A DNA stretch of 64,000 bases. Origin: UMGS363 sp964402055 (GTDB lineage Bacteria; Bacillota; Clostridia; Oscillospirales; Ruminococcaceae). Positions 51,544-61,044 of this stretch are shown one piece after another. A model generated the notes under the pieces. That model worked only from the letters and a program-made list of their open reading frames with translations, was not told the DNA's origin and ran no database searches. A program made the translations under genes and the position numbers. Location of the stretch: contig CAYOAV010000002.1 of the NCBI GenBank assembly GCA_964402055.1, forward strand, positions 27,533 to 91,532, in the 5' to 3' direction. Numbering within the stretch: position 1 is the stretch's first letter; every line of letters begins with the position of its first letter.

Positions 51544-52857
51544 GTTTCAGCAAGATATATAGCTTATGAGCTTTTGGAAAAGCTTGAAAAAAATGCATAT
51601 TCTAACCTGGTTTTAAATAGTGTATTGCTAAATTCAGAGCTTAGTGCAAGAGATAAAGCGTTTGTTTCCAGAATTTTTTACGGAGTTATAGAAAGACGTG
51701 AAACGCTTGATTATATAATTTCGATGTATAGTTCGAAACCTTTACAGAAGCTTGATGTCCAGACAAAAAATGTTCTCCGTATGGGATTATATCAGCTTAT
51801 ATATATGGATTCAGTTCCTGACAATGCCGCTGTGAATGAATCAGCGGAGCTTATAAAACAACTTGGTAAGAAAAGTGCTGCTGGTTTTGTTAATGCTGTT
51901 TTAAGAAGCTTTATCCGTGATGATAAAAGAATCCCTGTTCCTGATAATAAGCTGAAAGCATTCTGTGTTGAGTATTCCTGCTCAGAAAAGCTTGCTGAAA
52001 GGCTTATAGACCAATACGGTTACGAAAAATCAGCAGAATTTTTAAAAAAATCGCTTGAGCCTCATAAGCTCTATTTAAGAGTAAATAACACCAAAATCGA
52101 TTGCAATAAGCTTCTTGAAATATTCAGAAGCAAAGGTATTAATGCAAAAACAAATGGTATGCTTGAAAATTGCATTGAAACAGAGACTTTTGGATCAGTT
52201 GAGGAAAACGAGCTTTTCAAACAAGGCTTGTATCATGTGCAGGATTTGTCCTCGCAGCTTTGTTGTGCTGCACTTGATCCTAAAAAAGGTGAGAAAATAC
52301 TCGATATTTGTTCTGCTCCTGGTGGAAAGGCGTTCACCATTACAGAGATAATAGGCGATGAATGTGAGCTTTATGCTTGTGAGCTTCACGAAAATAGGGT
52401 CAAGCTTATAAAAAACGGTGCTAAAAGATTAGGGCTGAAAAGTATAAAAGCTTTACAGAATGACGCTAAGCAATATAACCCTGATTTCCCGAAATTTGAT
52501 AAGATTCTATGTGATGTCCCTTGTTCAGGCATCGGTGTAATACGTTCAAAGCCTGAAATCAAATATACTGATTTAAGTAAATTCGATAAGCTTCCCGAGG
52601 TTCAGCTTGAAATATTGAAAACTGCTTCAGAATATCTGAAAATTGGCGGCGAATTGGTTTACTCAACCTGCACAGTGCTGAAAGAAGAAAATGAGCTTGT
52701 TGTAAATAAATTTCTTGAAGAAAATAAGGGAAAATTTGAGGGAGTTCCTTTTCTTACAGATTTTGGTGAACCCTTTGGAGAATTTATGACTTCCATTATT
52801 GCTGAAAAATTTGATTGCGAGGGATTTTTTATTTGCAAACTTCGCAGAATAAATTGA
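51541..52857 (+). CDS. rsmB: 16S rRNA (cytosine-967-C5)-methyltransferase
   Basis: A 438-residue RsmB/Sun-family enzyme. An N-terminal NusB-like helical domain (about 1-140) comes first, then a Rossmann methyltransferase domain with ILDICSAPGGKAFTI, the catalytic cysteine in CDVPCSGIGVIRSKPEIKY, and VYSTCTVLKEENE. The start is uncertain. GTG 51511 touches the ribosome binding site, while ATG 51541 places the natural N-terminus (VSARYIAYELL) at the front but is 29 bases away, across a possible hairpin. Confidence 0.92.
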   Translation: MVSARYIAYELLEKLEKNAYSNLVLNSVLLNSELSARDKAFVSRIFYGVIERRETLDYIISMYSSKPLQKLDVQTKNVLRMGLYQLIYMDSVPDNAAVNESAELIKQLGKKSAAGFVNAVLRSFIRDDKRIPVPDNKLKAFCVEYSCSEKLAERLIDQYGYEKSAEFLKKSLEPHKLYLRVNNTKIDCNKLLEIFRSKGINAKTNGMLENCIETETFGSVEENELFKQGLYHVQDLSSQLCCAALDPKKGEKILDICSAPGGKAFTITEIIGDECELYACELHENRVKLIKNGAKRLGLKSIKALQNDAKQYNPDFPKFDKILCDVPCSGIGVIRSKPEIKYTDLSKFDKLPEVQLEILKTASEYLKIGGELVYSTCTVLKEENELVVNKFLEENKGKFEGVPFLTDFGEPFGEFMTSIIAEKFDCEGFFICKLRRIN

Positions 52858-52866
52858 GGTGACATT

Positions 52867-53892
52867 TTGAAAAAGGATATTCTTTCATATTCGCTTAATG
52901 AATTAAGTTCTGTTATTGCTGAATTGGGTGAAAAGAAATTTCGTGCAAAGCAGGTTTATGAGTGGCTTCATGTTCAGCGAGTATTAAGCTTTGAAGAAAT
53001 GAGCAATATTTCATTGGCATTACGCACAAAGCTTGATGAAAATTTTTATATAAATAGTATAAATATAGTAAAAAAGCTTGAATCTCATATGGATAATACG
53101 ATAAAATATCTATATGAGCTTTCCGATGGCAATCACGTTGAGTGTGTCCTGATGGAATATAAGCATGGAAACAGCCTTTGTATTTCAACTCAGGTTGGCT
53201 GTAAAATGGGTTGTCGGTTCTGTGCGTCAACTATTGCAGGTTTTAAAAGAAATCTGCTTCCGTCTGAGATGCTTTTGCAGATATATATGGCAGAAAAGGA
53301 AAGCGGCAGGCATATTGACAGCCTTGTACTGATGGGAATAGGCGAACCGCTTGATAATTTTGATAATGTTGTAAAATTTTTGCAGCTTCTTTCCTTTGAA
53401 ACAGGAAAGAATATGAGCCTTCGTCATGTTTCACTTTCTACCTGCGGACTTGTAAACAGAATATATGACCTTGCTGAATATAAATTTGGCTTGACTTTGT
53501 CTATATCGCTTCATGCTGTAAACGATAAAAAGAGAAGTGAAATAATGCCTGTAAATAATAAATTCAATATTTCAGAGCTGCTTCAGGCTTGCCGTGATTA
53601 TATTGATAAAACAGGTCGCCGTATAAGCTTCGAGTATTCGGTTATTCATGGCGTTAATGATTCTCCCGAGGACGCTCAGGGTCTTATCAAGCTTCTTAAG
53701 GGTATGAATTGTCACGTTAATCTTATCCCCGTAAACGAAATTAAGGAGCGTGACTTTAAAGCTGACAGGAAGTCACTTGCAAGGTTTGAGGAAATGCTTA
53801 TAAACGGTGGTCTTAACGCAACAACAAGACGAACATTAGGTTCGGATATTAATGCCGCCTGCGGTCAGTTAAGACGTGAATATGAGATCTGA
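52867..53892 (+). CDS. rlmN: Dual-specificity 23S rRNA/tRNA adenine-C2 methyltransferase
   Basis: A 341-residue radical SAM enzyme that methylates A2503 of 23S rRNA and A37 of some tRNAs. Cluster motif CKMGCRFCAST, then LVLMGIGEPLDNFDNV, LSLHAVNDKKRSEIMP and the second catalytic cysteine near the end (NAACGQLR). The start is TTG 52867 after GAGGTG. The order rsmB-rlmN-prpC matches B. subtilis. Confidence 0.96.
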   Translation: MKKDILSYSLNELSSVIAELGEKKFRAKQVYEWLHVQRVLSFEEMSNISLALRTKLDENFYINSINIVKKLESHMDNTIKYLYELSDGNHVECVLMEYKHGNSLCISTQVGCKMGCRFCASTIAGFKRNLLPSEMLLQIYMAEKESGRHIDSLVLMGIGEPLDNFDNVVKFLQLLSFETGKNMSLRHVSLSTCGLVNRIYDLAEYKFGLTLSISLHAVNDKKRSEIMPVNNKFNISELLQACRDYIDKTGRRISFEYSVIHGVNDSPEDAQGLIKLLKGMNCHVNLIPVNEIKERDFKADRKSLARFEEMLINGGLNATTRRTLGSDINAACGQLRREYEI

Positions 53893-53919
53893 TAAAATCA
53901 AAGGATGGTGAATGCTGCG

Positions 53920-54642
53920 ATGTATGTTTTTTCTGATACAAACATCGGTCTTACAAGAACAGAAAATCAAGACAGAGTTCGCACGGCTGTGCTTGCGGAC
54001 GATGCAGTATTTGCTGTTATTTGTGATGGTATGGGTGGCGAAAATGCGGGTAGTGAAGCAAGTGAACGTGCTATAAAGGTTATCTATGACAGGATAACCA
54101 AGGTATTTCGCAGGGATTATGACGATAATTCAATAAGAAATCTCCTTATCTCCGCTGTTACAACTGCCAATGCGGTTGTTTACGATGTTGCTTGGTCAGA
54201 TGAGAATAAGACTGGAATGGGGACGACCTGCGTTATCGCTTTAAAGGTCGGAAACAAGGTTCATATCGTAAATGTCGGCGATTCGAGAGCGTATTGTATA
54301 AACGGCTCTGCTGAACTTGTCACAAAGGATCATACCATCGTTATGAAAATGTATGAAAGCGGTGAAATTTCGTATAATGATATGAAAAATCATCCGCAGA
54401 AGAATTACATAACAAAGGCTGTCGGAGTAAGTCCGACTGTTTCACCTGATTATTTTGTTTTGCAAACAGATGATAATGCCGTTATTTTGCTTTGCTCTGA
54501 CGGCCTTACAAATAATTGCGGTGAAAATGATTTCCTAAAGGTAATATCCGAGGAGGAGATACAAAATGTCCCCTCGGCTCTGATAAATATTGCACTTGAA
54601 AACGGCGGTAATGATAACATATCCATTGCCGTCATAAAATAA
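53920..54642 (+). CDS. prpC: PP2C-type protein phosphatase (PrpC/Stp1)
   Basis: A 240-residue Ser/Thr phosphatase that reverses the action of PrkC. Metal-binding acidic residues are in ICDGMGGENAGSEAS, GDSRAYCINGSAELVTKDH, LLCSDGLTNN and GGNDNISIAVI. ATG 53920 is best spaced from AAAGGATGGTGA; ATG 53905 and GTG 53908 overlap that box. It is paired with the kinase gene downstream, as usual. Confidence 0.94.
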   Translation: MYVFSDTNIGLTRTENQDRVRTAVLADDAVFAVICDGMGGENAGSEASERAIKVIYDRITKVFRRDYDDNSIRNLLISAVTTANAVVYDVAWSDENKTGMGTTCVIALKVGNKVHIVNVGDSRAYCINGSAELVTKDHTIVMKMYESGEISYNDMKNHPQKNYITKAVGVSPTVSPDYFVLQTDDNAVILLCSDGLTNNCGENDFLKVISEEEIQNVPSALINIALENGGNDNISIAVIK

Positions 54643-54690
54643 ACATCGGGAGAAATTTTGACCGATTTTTGAATAACAGGAGTGAAGTTA

Positions 54691-56916
54691 ATGGATAAGA
54701 ACATAGGCAAGAAGATCGATGGTCGATATGAAATTACCGAGCTTATCGGCGTTGGCGGTATGGCTGATGTATATAAGGCTAACGATCTTCTCGAAAACAG
54801 GGTCGTAGCGGTAAAAATTCTAAAGACTGAATTTGCTGACAACGAGGATTTTGTAAGACGTTTTCGCAACGAGTCCAAAGCGATCGCTGTTTTATCACAT
54901 CCAAATATCGTAAAGGTATTTGATGTCGGTTTCTCTGAAAAGCTGCAGTTTATTGTTATGGAATACATTGACGGAATTACTCTTAAAGAATTTATGGAGC
55001 AGCAGGGTGTTTTGAAATGGAAGGATACTATCCATTTTATTGTTCAGATACTTAAGGCTCTCCAGCACGCACATGATAGAGGCATCGTTCATCGTGATAT
55101 CAAGCCGCAGAATATTATGCTGTTTCCTGATGGAACAATAAAGGTCATGGATTTCGGAATAGCACGCTTTGCCCGTGAAGAAGGCAAAACCATTTCCGAT
55201 AAAGCAATAGGTTCTGTTCATTATATCAGCCCCGAGCAGGCAAGAGGGGATATCACCGATGAAAAGAGTGATATCTATTCCGTTGGAATAATGATGTATG
55301 AGATGCTTACAGGAATTAAGCCATTTGATGCGGATAATCCTGTAACGGTCGCTCTTATGCATATGCAGAATGAGCCAAAAACTCCGCGTATGCTGAATGA
55401 TTCTATTCCCGAAGGCCTTGAGGAAATTGTTGTAAGAGCAATGCAGAAGGAGCCTTCAAAGCGTTATCAGTCTGCTTCAGAAATGATAAAGGATATTGAA
55501 GAATTTAAGAAAAACCCAAGCATTGTTTTTGAATATAAGTATTTATCCGAAAAAACGCAGTATTATAATGCAGGAGCTGTTTCAAGAGCTTATGAAGCCT
55601 CTTCAGGCGGCGATAAAAAATCTGCAAAGGGTTCAAGCGAAAAAAAAGGCGAACACGCCGCTTCAAAAAGCAAAACAAAAGTTAAAACCAATTCAAAAAA
55701 CAGAGATTATGGCGATTACGATGATTATGATGATTATGAAGAGGACGAAAAGGTTTCAAAATCTTCATATTTTGTTGTAATACTTAGTGCGATAACGGCA
55801 GGTATTCTTATTATAGTTGTTGCTTTTTCAGCACTTGCCTTTATGACAAAAATCGGTGGAGATAAGGACGAGGTTGGCAAAATGCCTGATATTGTTGGTT
55901 GTAGCTATCAGGAGGTTAAAACCTATTATTCCAAATATTTCAAGGAAATAACTGTCGAATCGCAGGAATATTCCTCTGATTATCCCGAGGGTGCGATTAT
56001 TTCACAGTCACCTGCAGAGGGAAGGGATTACCTTGTCGGTAAGGTTGAGGTAAAGGTAGTTGTCAGCAAGGGTCCGAGAATGGTTACCATTCAGAATGTT
56101 TATGGACTTGATTCTGCAACGGCTCAGAGCGTGCTTGCGAATAATCAGGGCTTTAACGTTATTATTATGAGCGTTTGCGATAACGATGTGGATAAGGATT
56201 ATGTTATTATGACAGATCCTGCAAGAAACGAGACTGCTGAATACGGATCTACTGTTTATCTTTACGTCAGCAGAGGACCTGAAGAGCAGGATGTTATTGT
56301 TCCAAATGTTATTGGACAGGATATTGAGGCCGCTAAGGAGCTTCTTAAGGATAAGTTTACCGTTCAGGTTATGACAGAGGATTCTGCCGAGGCTGAAAAT
56401 ACTGTTATCGAGCAATCAATTCCTGCTGTAAACGAGGACGGAACATCGAACGTTGTTCCGATCAAATCAACGATCATTCTTACAGTAAGTACAGGTGTAG
56501 TTCCCGAAAAGGAAGCTGTTATCACATTTAAGATACCTAGCAACATCGATAGTGGCTCTGTAACCTTCAATTGCTATTTTAATGGAAAAATTGTCGGAAC
56601 AGAACAGATTGACAACATTGCCTATGCAAATACAGTTTCTATTGATGTTAAGGGAAGTGGTCACGAGGTCATTCTGCTTGAAGCAAAGAACAACGACACA
56701 AACGAGAGTGCAACGGTCGGTGAGTATGAAATAGATTTCGATGAGAATACCGTCACGGAAAAGAGCTTTGAAAAATCAGTTCTTCGTTCGCTTTTCTCCG
56801 AGATTTATGTTGATACAGATCCTGTTTTTTCAGATGATGACGATCAGAATTCAGATGATGATTATGTTGATCTGAATGATGAGGATTTCTGGAACAATCT
56901 TTTGAACGGATATTAA
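54691..56916 (+). CDS. prkC: PASTA-domain Ser/Thr protein kinase (PrkC)
   Basis: A 741-residue membrane kinase. The kinase domain (about 10-270) has GVGGMADVYKA, VAVKILK, HRDIKPQNIML, DFGIARF and APE-type SPEQARGD. A charged juxtamembrane region with Asp/Tyr repeats comes next, then one membrane segment (about 355-380). Three PASTA repeats follow outside (about 388-600), which bind muropeptides or lipid II in relatives. A further beta-rich domain and an acidic tail (about 600-741) go beyond the usual plan. ATG 54691 follows CAGGAG. Confidence 0.94.
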   Translation: MDKNIGKKIDGRYEITELIGVGGMADVYKANDLLENRVVAVKILKTEFADNEDFVRRFRNESKAIAVLSHPNIVKVFDVGFSEKLQFIVMEYIDGITLKEFMEQQGVLKWKDTIHFIVQILKALQHAHDRGIVHRDIKPQNIMLFPDGTIKVMDFGIARFAREEGKTISDKAIGSVHYISPEQARGDITDEKSDIYSVGIMMYEMLTGIKPFDADNPVTVALMHMQNEPKTPRMLNDSIPEGLEEIVVRAMQKEPSKRYQSASEMIKDIEEFKKNPSIVFEYKYLSEKTQYYNAGAVSRAYEASSGGDKKSAKGSSEKKGEHAASKSKTKVKTNSKNRDYGDYDDYDDYEEDEKVSKSSYFVVILSAITAGILIIVVAFSALAFMTKIGGDKDEVGKMPDIVGCSYQEVKTYYSKYFKEITVESQEYSSDYPEGAIISQSPAEGRDYLVGKVEVKVVVSKGPRMVTIQNVYGLDSATAQSVLANNQGFNVIIMSVCDNDVDKDYVIMTDPARNETAEYGSTVYLYVSRGPEEQDVIVPNVIGQDIEAAKELLKDKFTVQVMTEDSAEAENTVIEQSIPAVNEDGTSNVVPIKSTIILTVSTGVVPEKEAVITFKIPSNIDSGSVTFNCYFNGKIVGTEQIDNIAYANTVSIDVKGSGHEVILLEAKNNDTNESATVGEYEIDFDENTVTEKSFEKSVLRSLFSEIYVDTDPVFSDDDDQNSDDDYVDLNDEDFWNNLLNGY

Positions 56917-56920
56917 TACT

Positions 56921-57796
56921 ATGGATCAGAATAAAGGATTAATAATAAAATCTATCGGGGGACTTTATACAGTAAAGTCCCCTTTGGGTATTGTAGAGTG
57001 CAAGGCAAGAGGAATTTTTCGAAAGCAGAATATTTCTCCCTGTGTAGGAGATGAGGTTATCGTTTCTGACGGAGTTATCTCTGAAATATTGCCGAGAAAA
57101 AATGTACTTATCCGTCCTCCGCTTGCCAATCTTGATTATATGGTGTTTGTTGTTTCAACATGTGAACCATCACCGAATTTTCTGCTTCTTGATAAATTTA
57201 TAGCGATTTGCATATTCAAGGGAATAAAACCTGTTATTGTTATCACCAAATCGGATATAAAAAAAGACGAATCTATTGCAGAAATATATAAAAATTCGGG
57301 AGCAGAGGTTTTTGTTGCAGATTATTCTGATAAGGCAAGCATTGATAAGATATATGACAAACTTGCAGGAAGTCTTTGTGCTTTTACGGGAAATACAGGC
57401 GTTGGTAAATCAACTTTGTTAAATCATCTCGATACTGAGAATGTCCGTGCAACAGGTGAAATTAGCTATAAGCTCGGAAGAGGCAGGCATACAACACGTC
57501 ATGTTGAGATGTTTGAGCTGAAAAATAAAGCTTTGATCGCCGATACTCCAGGATTTTCGACTTTTGAAACAAATAAGTATGATATTATACTTAAGGACAG
57601 ACTTGCAGAATGCTTTAACGAGTTTGAAAGCTTTACCGAAAAATGTCGATTTCCTGATTGCTCTCATACAAAGGAAAAAGGCTGTGCTGTGATAGAAGCT
57701 GTTGAAAACGGAATTATTCCTAAATCACGTCATGAAAGCTATCTTGAAATGTATGAGGAAGCACGTCATATAAAGGAATGGGAAATAGGTAAATGA
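56921..57796 (+). CDS. rsgA: Ribosome small subunit-dependent GTPase A
   Basis: A 291-residue circularly permuted GTPase that helps mature the 30S subunit. The N-terminal OB fold (about 1-70) is followed by the permuted GTPase motifs: VITKSD (G4) comes before GNTGVGKSTLLNHL (G1) and ADTPGFSTF (G3). The zinc finger is CRFPDCSHTKEKGCAV. It lies 4 bases after prkC and overlaps thiN by four bases (ATGA). Confidence 0.96.
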   Translation: MDQNKGLIIKSIGGLYTVKSPLGIVECKARGIFRKQNISPCVGDEVIVSDGVISEILPRKNVLIRPPLANLDYMVFVVSTCEPSPNFLLLDKFIAICIFKGIKPVIVITKSDIKKDESIAEIYKNSGAEVFVADYSDKASIDKIYDKLAGSLCAFTGNTGVGKSTLLNHLDTENVRATGEISYKLGRGRHTTRHVEMFELKNKALIADTPGFSTFETNKYDIILKDRLAECFNEFESFTEKCRFPDCSHTKEKGCAVIEAVENGIIPKSRHESYLEMYEEARHIKEWEIGK

Positions 57797-58410
57797 ACGA
57801 ATGCTATATAATCGGTGGGGCAACTCCGAATAGCTTTGATTTTGTCAATATCGACAGTTCAGCTTTTATTATTGCGGCAGATGGTGGAGCAGACTTGCTT
57901 GGTAGCTTCAGAGTAAAGCCTGACATTATTATGGGTGATTTTGACAGCTGCAAGGAGATTTCGGAGTATAATTGCGATATTATCACTTTTCCTCCCGAAA
58001 AGGATGATACTGATCTTATGCTTGCCGCTAAAAAAGCCCTAGAGCTTGGCTATACAAGGATAAAGCTACTCGGTGTTACAGGCGGAAGGCTTGACCATAC
58101 TTTGGCCGCGATACAAACGCTTGAATATCTTTACGAAAATGGTGCAGATTCGGTAATACTTGATGATAGAAATGCGGTGTATATCCAAAAAAAGGGCTGC
58201 AAAAAATATAAACCTGATGAGCGTTGCTATTTTTCTGTGCTTGCGTTGACATATGAAGCGGTTATTTCAGAAAGATATGTTAAATATGAGATTGAAAGGC
58301 ATACTATCTCAAGAAGCTTTCCTCTTGGCATAAGCAACGAATTTACCGATAAATCCGCCGAAATTGAAGTTTTCGGCGGCAAAATACTTGTTATCTATTC
58401 AAAAAAATAA
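57793..58410 (+). CDS. thiN: Thiamine pyrophosphokinase
   Basis: A 205-residue enzyme that makes thiamine diphosphate from thiamine and ATP. Motifs are IIAADGGADLL, DIIMGDFDSC, FPPEKDDTDLMLA and GVTGGRLDHTLAAI. It overlaps rsgA. In B. subtilis rpe lies between rsgA and thiN; here it does not. spoVM follows. Confidence 0.95.
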   Translation: MNECYIIGGATPNSFDFVNIDSSAFIIAADGGADLLGSFRVKPDIIMGDFDSCKEISEYNCDIITFPPEKDDTDLMLAAKKALELGYTRIKLLGVTGGRLDHTLAAIQTLEYLYENGADSVILDDRNAVYIQKKGCKKYKPDERCYFSVLALTYEAVISERYVKYEIERHTISRSFPLGISNEFTDKSAEIEVFGGKILVIYSKK

Positions 58411-58486
58411 AAAAATGTAACCGAATAATCAAACCTGCATAATATAAACCAAACAGCTTTTTTTATCAAACAATGGAGGAGATATT

Positions 58487-58576
58487 ATGAAGGTTGTAGT
58501 TATCAGAAGTCCGAAGCTGCTGGCGAATGTTTTCAGAATAATTTTTAAAATCAAGAAAGACGATGCAGACAGTTAA
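58487..58576 (+). CDS. spoVM: Stage V sporulation protein SpoVM
   Basis: A 29-codon gene with a strong GGAGGAG box 6 bases before ATG. The peptide begins MKVVVIRSPKLLANVFRII. B. subtilis SpoVM is a 26-residue amphipathic helix (MKFYTIKLPKFLGG...) that recognises the curved forespore membrane and anchors SpoIVA. Proline 9, lysine 10 and leucine 12 match, as do the length and the basic C-terminal half. Its place directly after prpC-prkC-rsgA-thiN is the same as in B. subtilis. Confidence 0.9.
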   Translation: MKVVVIRSPKLLANVFRIIFKIKKDDADS

Positions 58577-58580
58577 TGAC

Positions 58581-58616
58581 AAAGCCGCCCAGGGTTTATC
58601 CCTTAGGCGGCTTTTT
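58581..58616 (+). terminator. Terminator of the yicC to spoVM operon
   Basis: AAAGCCGCC (58581-58589) pairs with GGCGGCTTT (58606-58614), with an inner AGGG/CCCT stem, then T residues. It overlaps the 3' end of the convergent recombinase gene. Confidence 0.92.
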
Positions 58617-59603
58617 CTTGTTCTTTATGTTGGCAAGGGGAGATGCGTCCATTGCCTTTTTTAGCCCTTCATTTGAAACGTGAGTGTAAATTTCAGTTGT
58701 CGATATGCTCTTATGTCCAAGAATTTCCTTTAGCATAAGTGTGTCAACATTTCCGTGCTGATACATAAGAGTTGCGGCTGTATGGCGAAGCTTATGCGTT
58801 GATAAACCTCTGTTGTCAAGATTACTGTCACGAAGGGCATTATCAACAATTTGTTCAACACGTCTGTTGCAAAGCCTTGAACCCTGTTTACTTAAAAACA
58901 ACGCATCGTGTTCCTTTGGGGATGGCTTTCTTGACGGCAAATATGTAACAATAGCGTCCGCACAAGCGTCATTGATGTGTATTATACGCTCCTTATTGCC
59001 CTTTCCGAGCAGTCGCATTGATCGTTCATCAAGGTTTATATCCTGAATATTAAGTCCGACAAGCTCACTCAGACGCATTCCGCAATTTATAAACAGCGTT
59101 ACAATACAATAATCTCTAAGATAATAAGGGTCTTCAACGTTCATATTTTCAAGTAGATTAATACTCTCGTCAAGTGTAAGAAACTTCGGCAGATGTTCAT
59201 GCATTTTCGGATAATCAACGTCCTTGGTAGGATCTGAATCAATAAGTCCGAGATCACGATATAGGCATTTGAAAAAAAGTCTTAATGACGCAAGCTTGCG
59301 GTGACGAGTCTTTGCCGTGTTGCTTCTTTCAGATGCAACATAGTTAAGATATTGGAGTATGTCAAGCTTGGTCAGCTTTTTTAGGTATTCCAAAGGTATA
59401 TCCGCAATTTCTATCATACTGAATTTTGTGTCAGGCTTAACATCTCCATTCATTATTTTAAGATATCGCAGAAAAATACGCAGATCAATATAGTAAGCTT
59501 CTATGGTTTTTTCCGCTTTAAGCAGAACTACACGTTGATATGTGAAAAAATCGTTAAGAAAGTATGGGCATTTTTGTGGGTCAATTTTTCCTATTGTAAT
59601 CAC
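58596..59603 (-). CDS. XerC/XerD-like tyrosine recombinase
   Basis: A 335-residue recombinase with an N-terminal SAM-like core-binding domain (about 15-130) and a catalytic domain with all key residues: Arg in CGMRLSELVG, Lys in GKGNKER, HKLRH, and His/Tyr in LGHKSISTTEIYTH. No phage or transposon genes are nearby, so a chromosome dimer resolution role is likeliest. It is slightly longer than XerC/D (about 300). The start is GTG 59603, but AGGAA is only a few bases before it, an unusually short spacing. Confidence 0.88.
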   Translation of the reverse strand: MITIGKIDPQKCPYFLNDFFTYQRVVLLKAEKTIEAYYIDLRIFLRYLKIMNGDVKPDTKFSMIEIADIPLEYLKKLTKLDILQYLNYVASERSNTAKTRHRKLASLRLFFKCLYRDLGLIDSDPTKDVDYPKMHEHLPKFLTLDESINLLENMNVEDPYYLRDYCIVTLFINCGMRLSELVGLNIQDINLDERSMRLLGKGNKERIIHINDACADAIVTYLPSRKPSPKEHDALFLSKQGSRLCNRRVEQIVDNALRDSNLDNRGLSTHKLRHTAATLMYQHGNVDTLMLKEILGHKSISTTEIYTHVSNEGLKKAMDASPLANIKNKKKPPKG

Positions 59604-59628
59604 TTCCTAATTTTTATCATACATTTAC

Positions 59629-59657
59629 ATTGTAATATGAAAAAAAATATTTGTCAA
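59629..59657 (-). promoter_or_regulatory. Promoter of the recombinase gene
   Basis: On the minus strand a perfect TTGACA (59657-59652), 17 bases, then TACAAT (59634-59629). Confidence 0.82.
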
Positions 59658-59766
59658 GTCGGAAAATTTTATTAAAGCTATAGTAATTTATAAAAAAATG
59701 TGTTATAATTAAAATGAAATTGTAAATCCGCTTAAATGCGGCAAAAAAAGTTTGGAGTTGATATAT

Positions 59767-61044
59767 TTGAAAATAAGCTATAAACGTGAAAAAATAGCAG
59801 AGGGAATACATTTCAGTACGATAAATAATCCCAATCTGAAAACAAACAGTATTGTCATTAACCTTATCTGCCCTTTATCCGAAGAAACAGCTTCATTAAA
59901 TGCGGTTTCATCATATTTTATTTCTGATAGCAGCAGTAAATTCCCATCACTTGCCGAATTAAGCACAAGGCTTGAAGAATTATACGGAGCAAGAATAAAG
60001 GGTACAGTATGCGGTTCAGGTGATAATCAGTTTATTACAATGATCTGTTCCTGCATAAATGATCGTTTCGCTTTCGATAATGAAAAGGTTACACAGGAGC
60101 TTGCTAAGGTATTCCTCGGTTGTGTACTTGATCCACATATTGACGAAAATGGTTTTTTTGCTTCCGATTTTGCTCTTAAAAAGCAGGAATTGATCGATGA
60201 TATTGATGCGTTGATAAACGAAAAGCGTTCCTATGCTTTAAGTCAGGCGGCTAAGATAATATTTAAGGGTGAGCCTGCCGAGGTCAGAGTTAAGGGTGAT
60301 CGCCGCAGCGCTGAAAATCTAACAAGTAGCTCTGCATATGCTCAATATAAAAATATGCTGAAAACCGCTCAGATCGAAGCGTTCTTTGTTGGCGGGGGCA
60401 ATGCGGATGATATAAAGGATTTAGTAGCTTCAAAGCTTTCCCTTCTCGAACGTGATTATAAGGGCGATTGTCATTCTGAAATTTCATCATTAAAGTCTTC
60501 TCCAGAAATATTCACAGAGGAGCTTGATGTTGCACAGTGCAAAATGGTTCTAGCATTTAAATCCAATAATGCTGATTATTTTGCAACAAAGCTTATGAAT
60601 GCTATTTTCGGAGGAACAGCATTTTCAAAGCTGTTCCTCAATGTCCGTGAAAAGCTTAGCTTATGTTATTATTGTTCATCAAGCTTTAATTCATTGAAGA
60701 ATGTTATAACTGTTGACAGTGGGGTTGAAGAAGCTAACATAGAAAAAGCAAGAGAAGAAATATTGCGTCAGTTTGAGCTTGTTCAGAATGGTGACTTTGA
60801 TGAAAAGGAAATAAATGAAGCCCGTCTTGCACTTGTAAATTCACTCCGTGGAGTAAATGATAGTGCGGCAAGCATTGTTGATTGGTATAACGGACAGATA
60901 TTGAAAAATACCGAATATTCGCCCGAAGATGAAATAGAAATGCTCGAAAAGGTAACCAAGGAAGATATAATCAGAGCGGCTAAATCCTTTATGCTTGATA
61001 CAGTTTATGTTCTTAAGGGAAAGGAGAATACCGATAATGAATAA
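59767..61044 (+). CDS. M16 peptidase-like protein without zinc motif (YmfF-like)
   Basis: A 425-residue protein of the M16 fold. The place where active members have HxxEH instead reads YFISDSSSKFPSLAELSTRLEE, so it is probably catalytically inactive. The rest keeps the family pattern (FGGTAFSKLFLNVREKLSLCYYCSSS). Such proteins pair with an active partner, encoded by the next overlapping gene. The start is TTG 59767, nine bases after GGAG. A TATAAT at 59704-59709 may be its promoter, but the -35 is poor. Confidence 0.85.
   Translation: MKISYKREKIAEGIHFSTINNPNLKTNSIVINLICPLSEETASLNAVSSYFISDSSSKFPSLAELSTRLEELYGARIKGTVCGSGDNQFITMICSCINDRFAFDNEKVTQELAKVFLGCVLDPHIDENGFFASDFALKKQELIDDIDALINEKRSYALSQAAKIIFKGEPAEVRVKGDRRSAENLTSSSAYAQYKNMLKTAQIEAFFVGGGNADDIKDLVASKLSLLERDYKGDCHSEISSLKSSPEIFTEELDVAQCKMVLAFKSNNADYFATKLMNAIFGGTAFSKLFLNVREKLSLCYYCSSSFNSLKNVITVDSGVEEANIEKAREEILRQFELVQNGDFDEKEINEARLALVNSLRGVNDSAASIVDWYNGQILKNTEYSPEDEIEMLEKVTKEDIIRAAKSFMLDTVYVLKGKENTDNE

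Noticed and set aside
58596..59603. Integrase marking a prophage or genomic island
   Set aside because: Neighbours on both sides are housekeeping genes, with no attachment-site repeat or phage gene seen; a Xer-type role is more likely.
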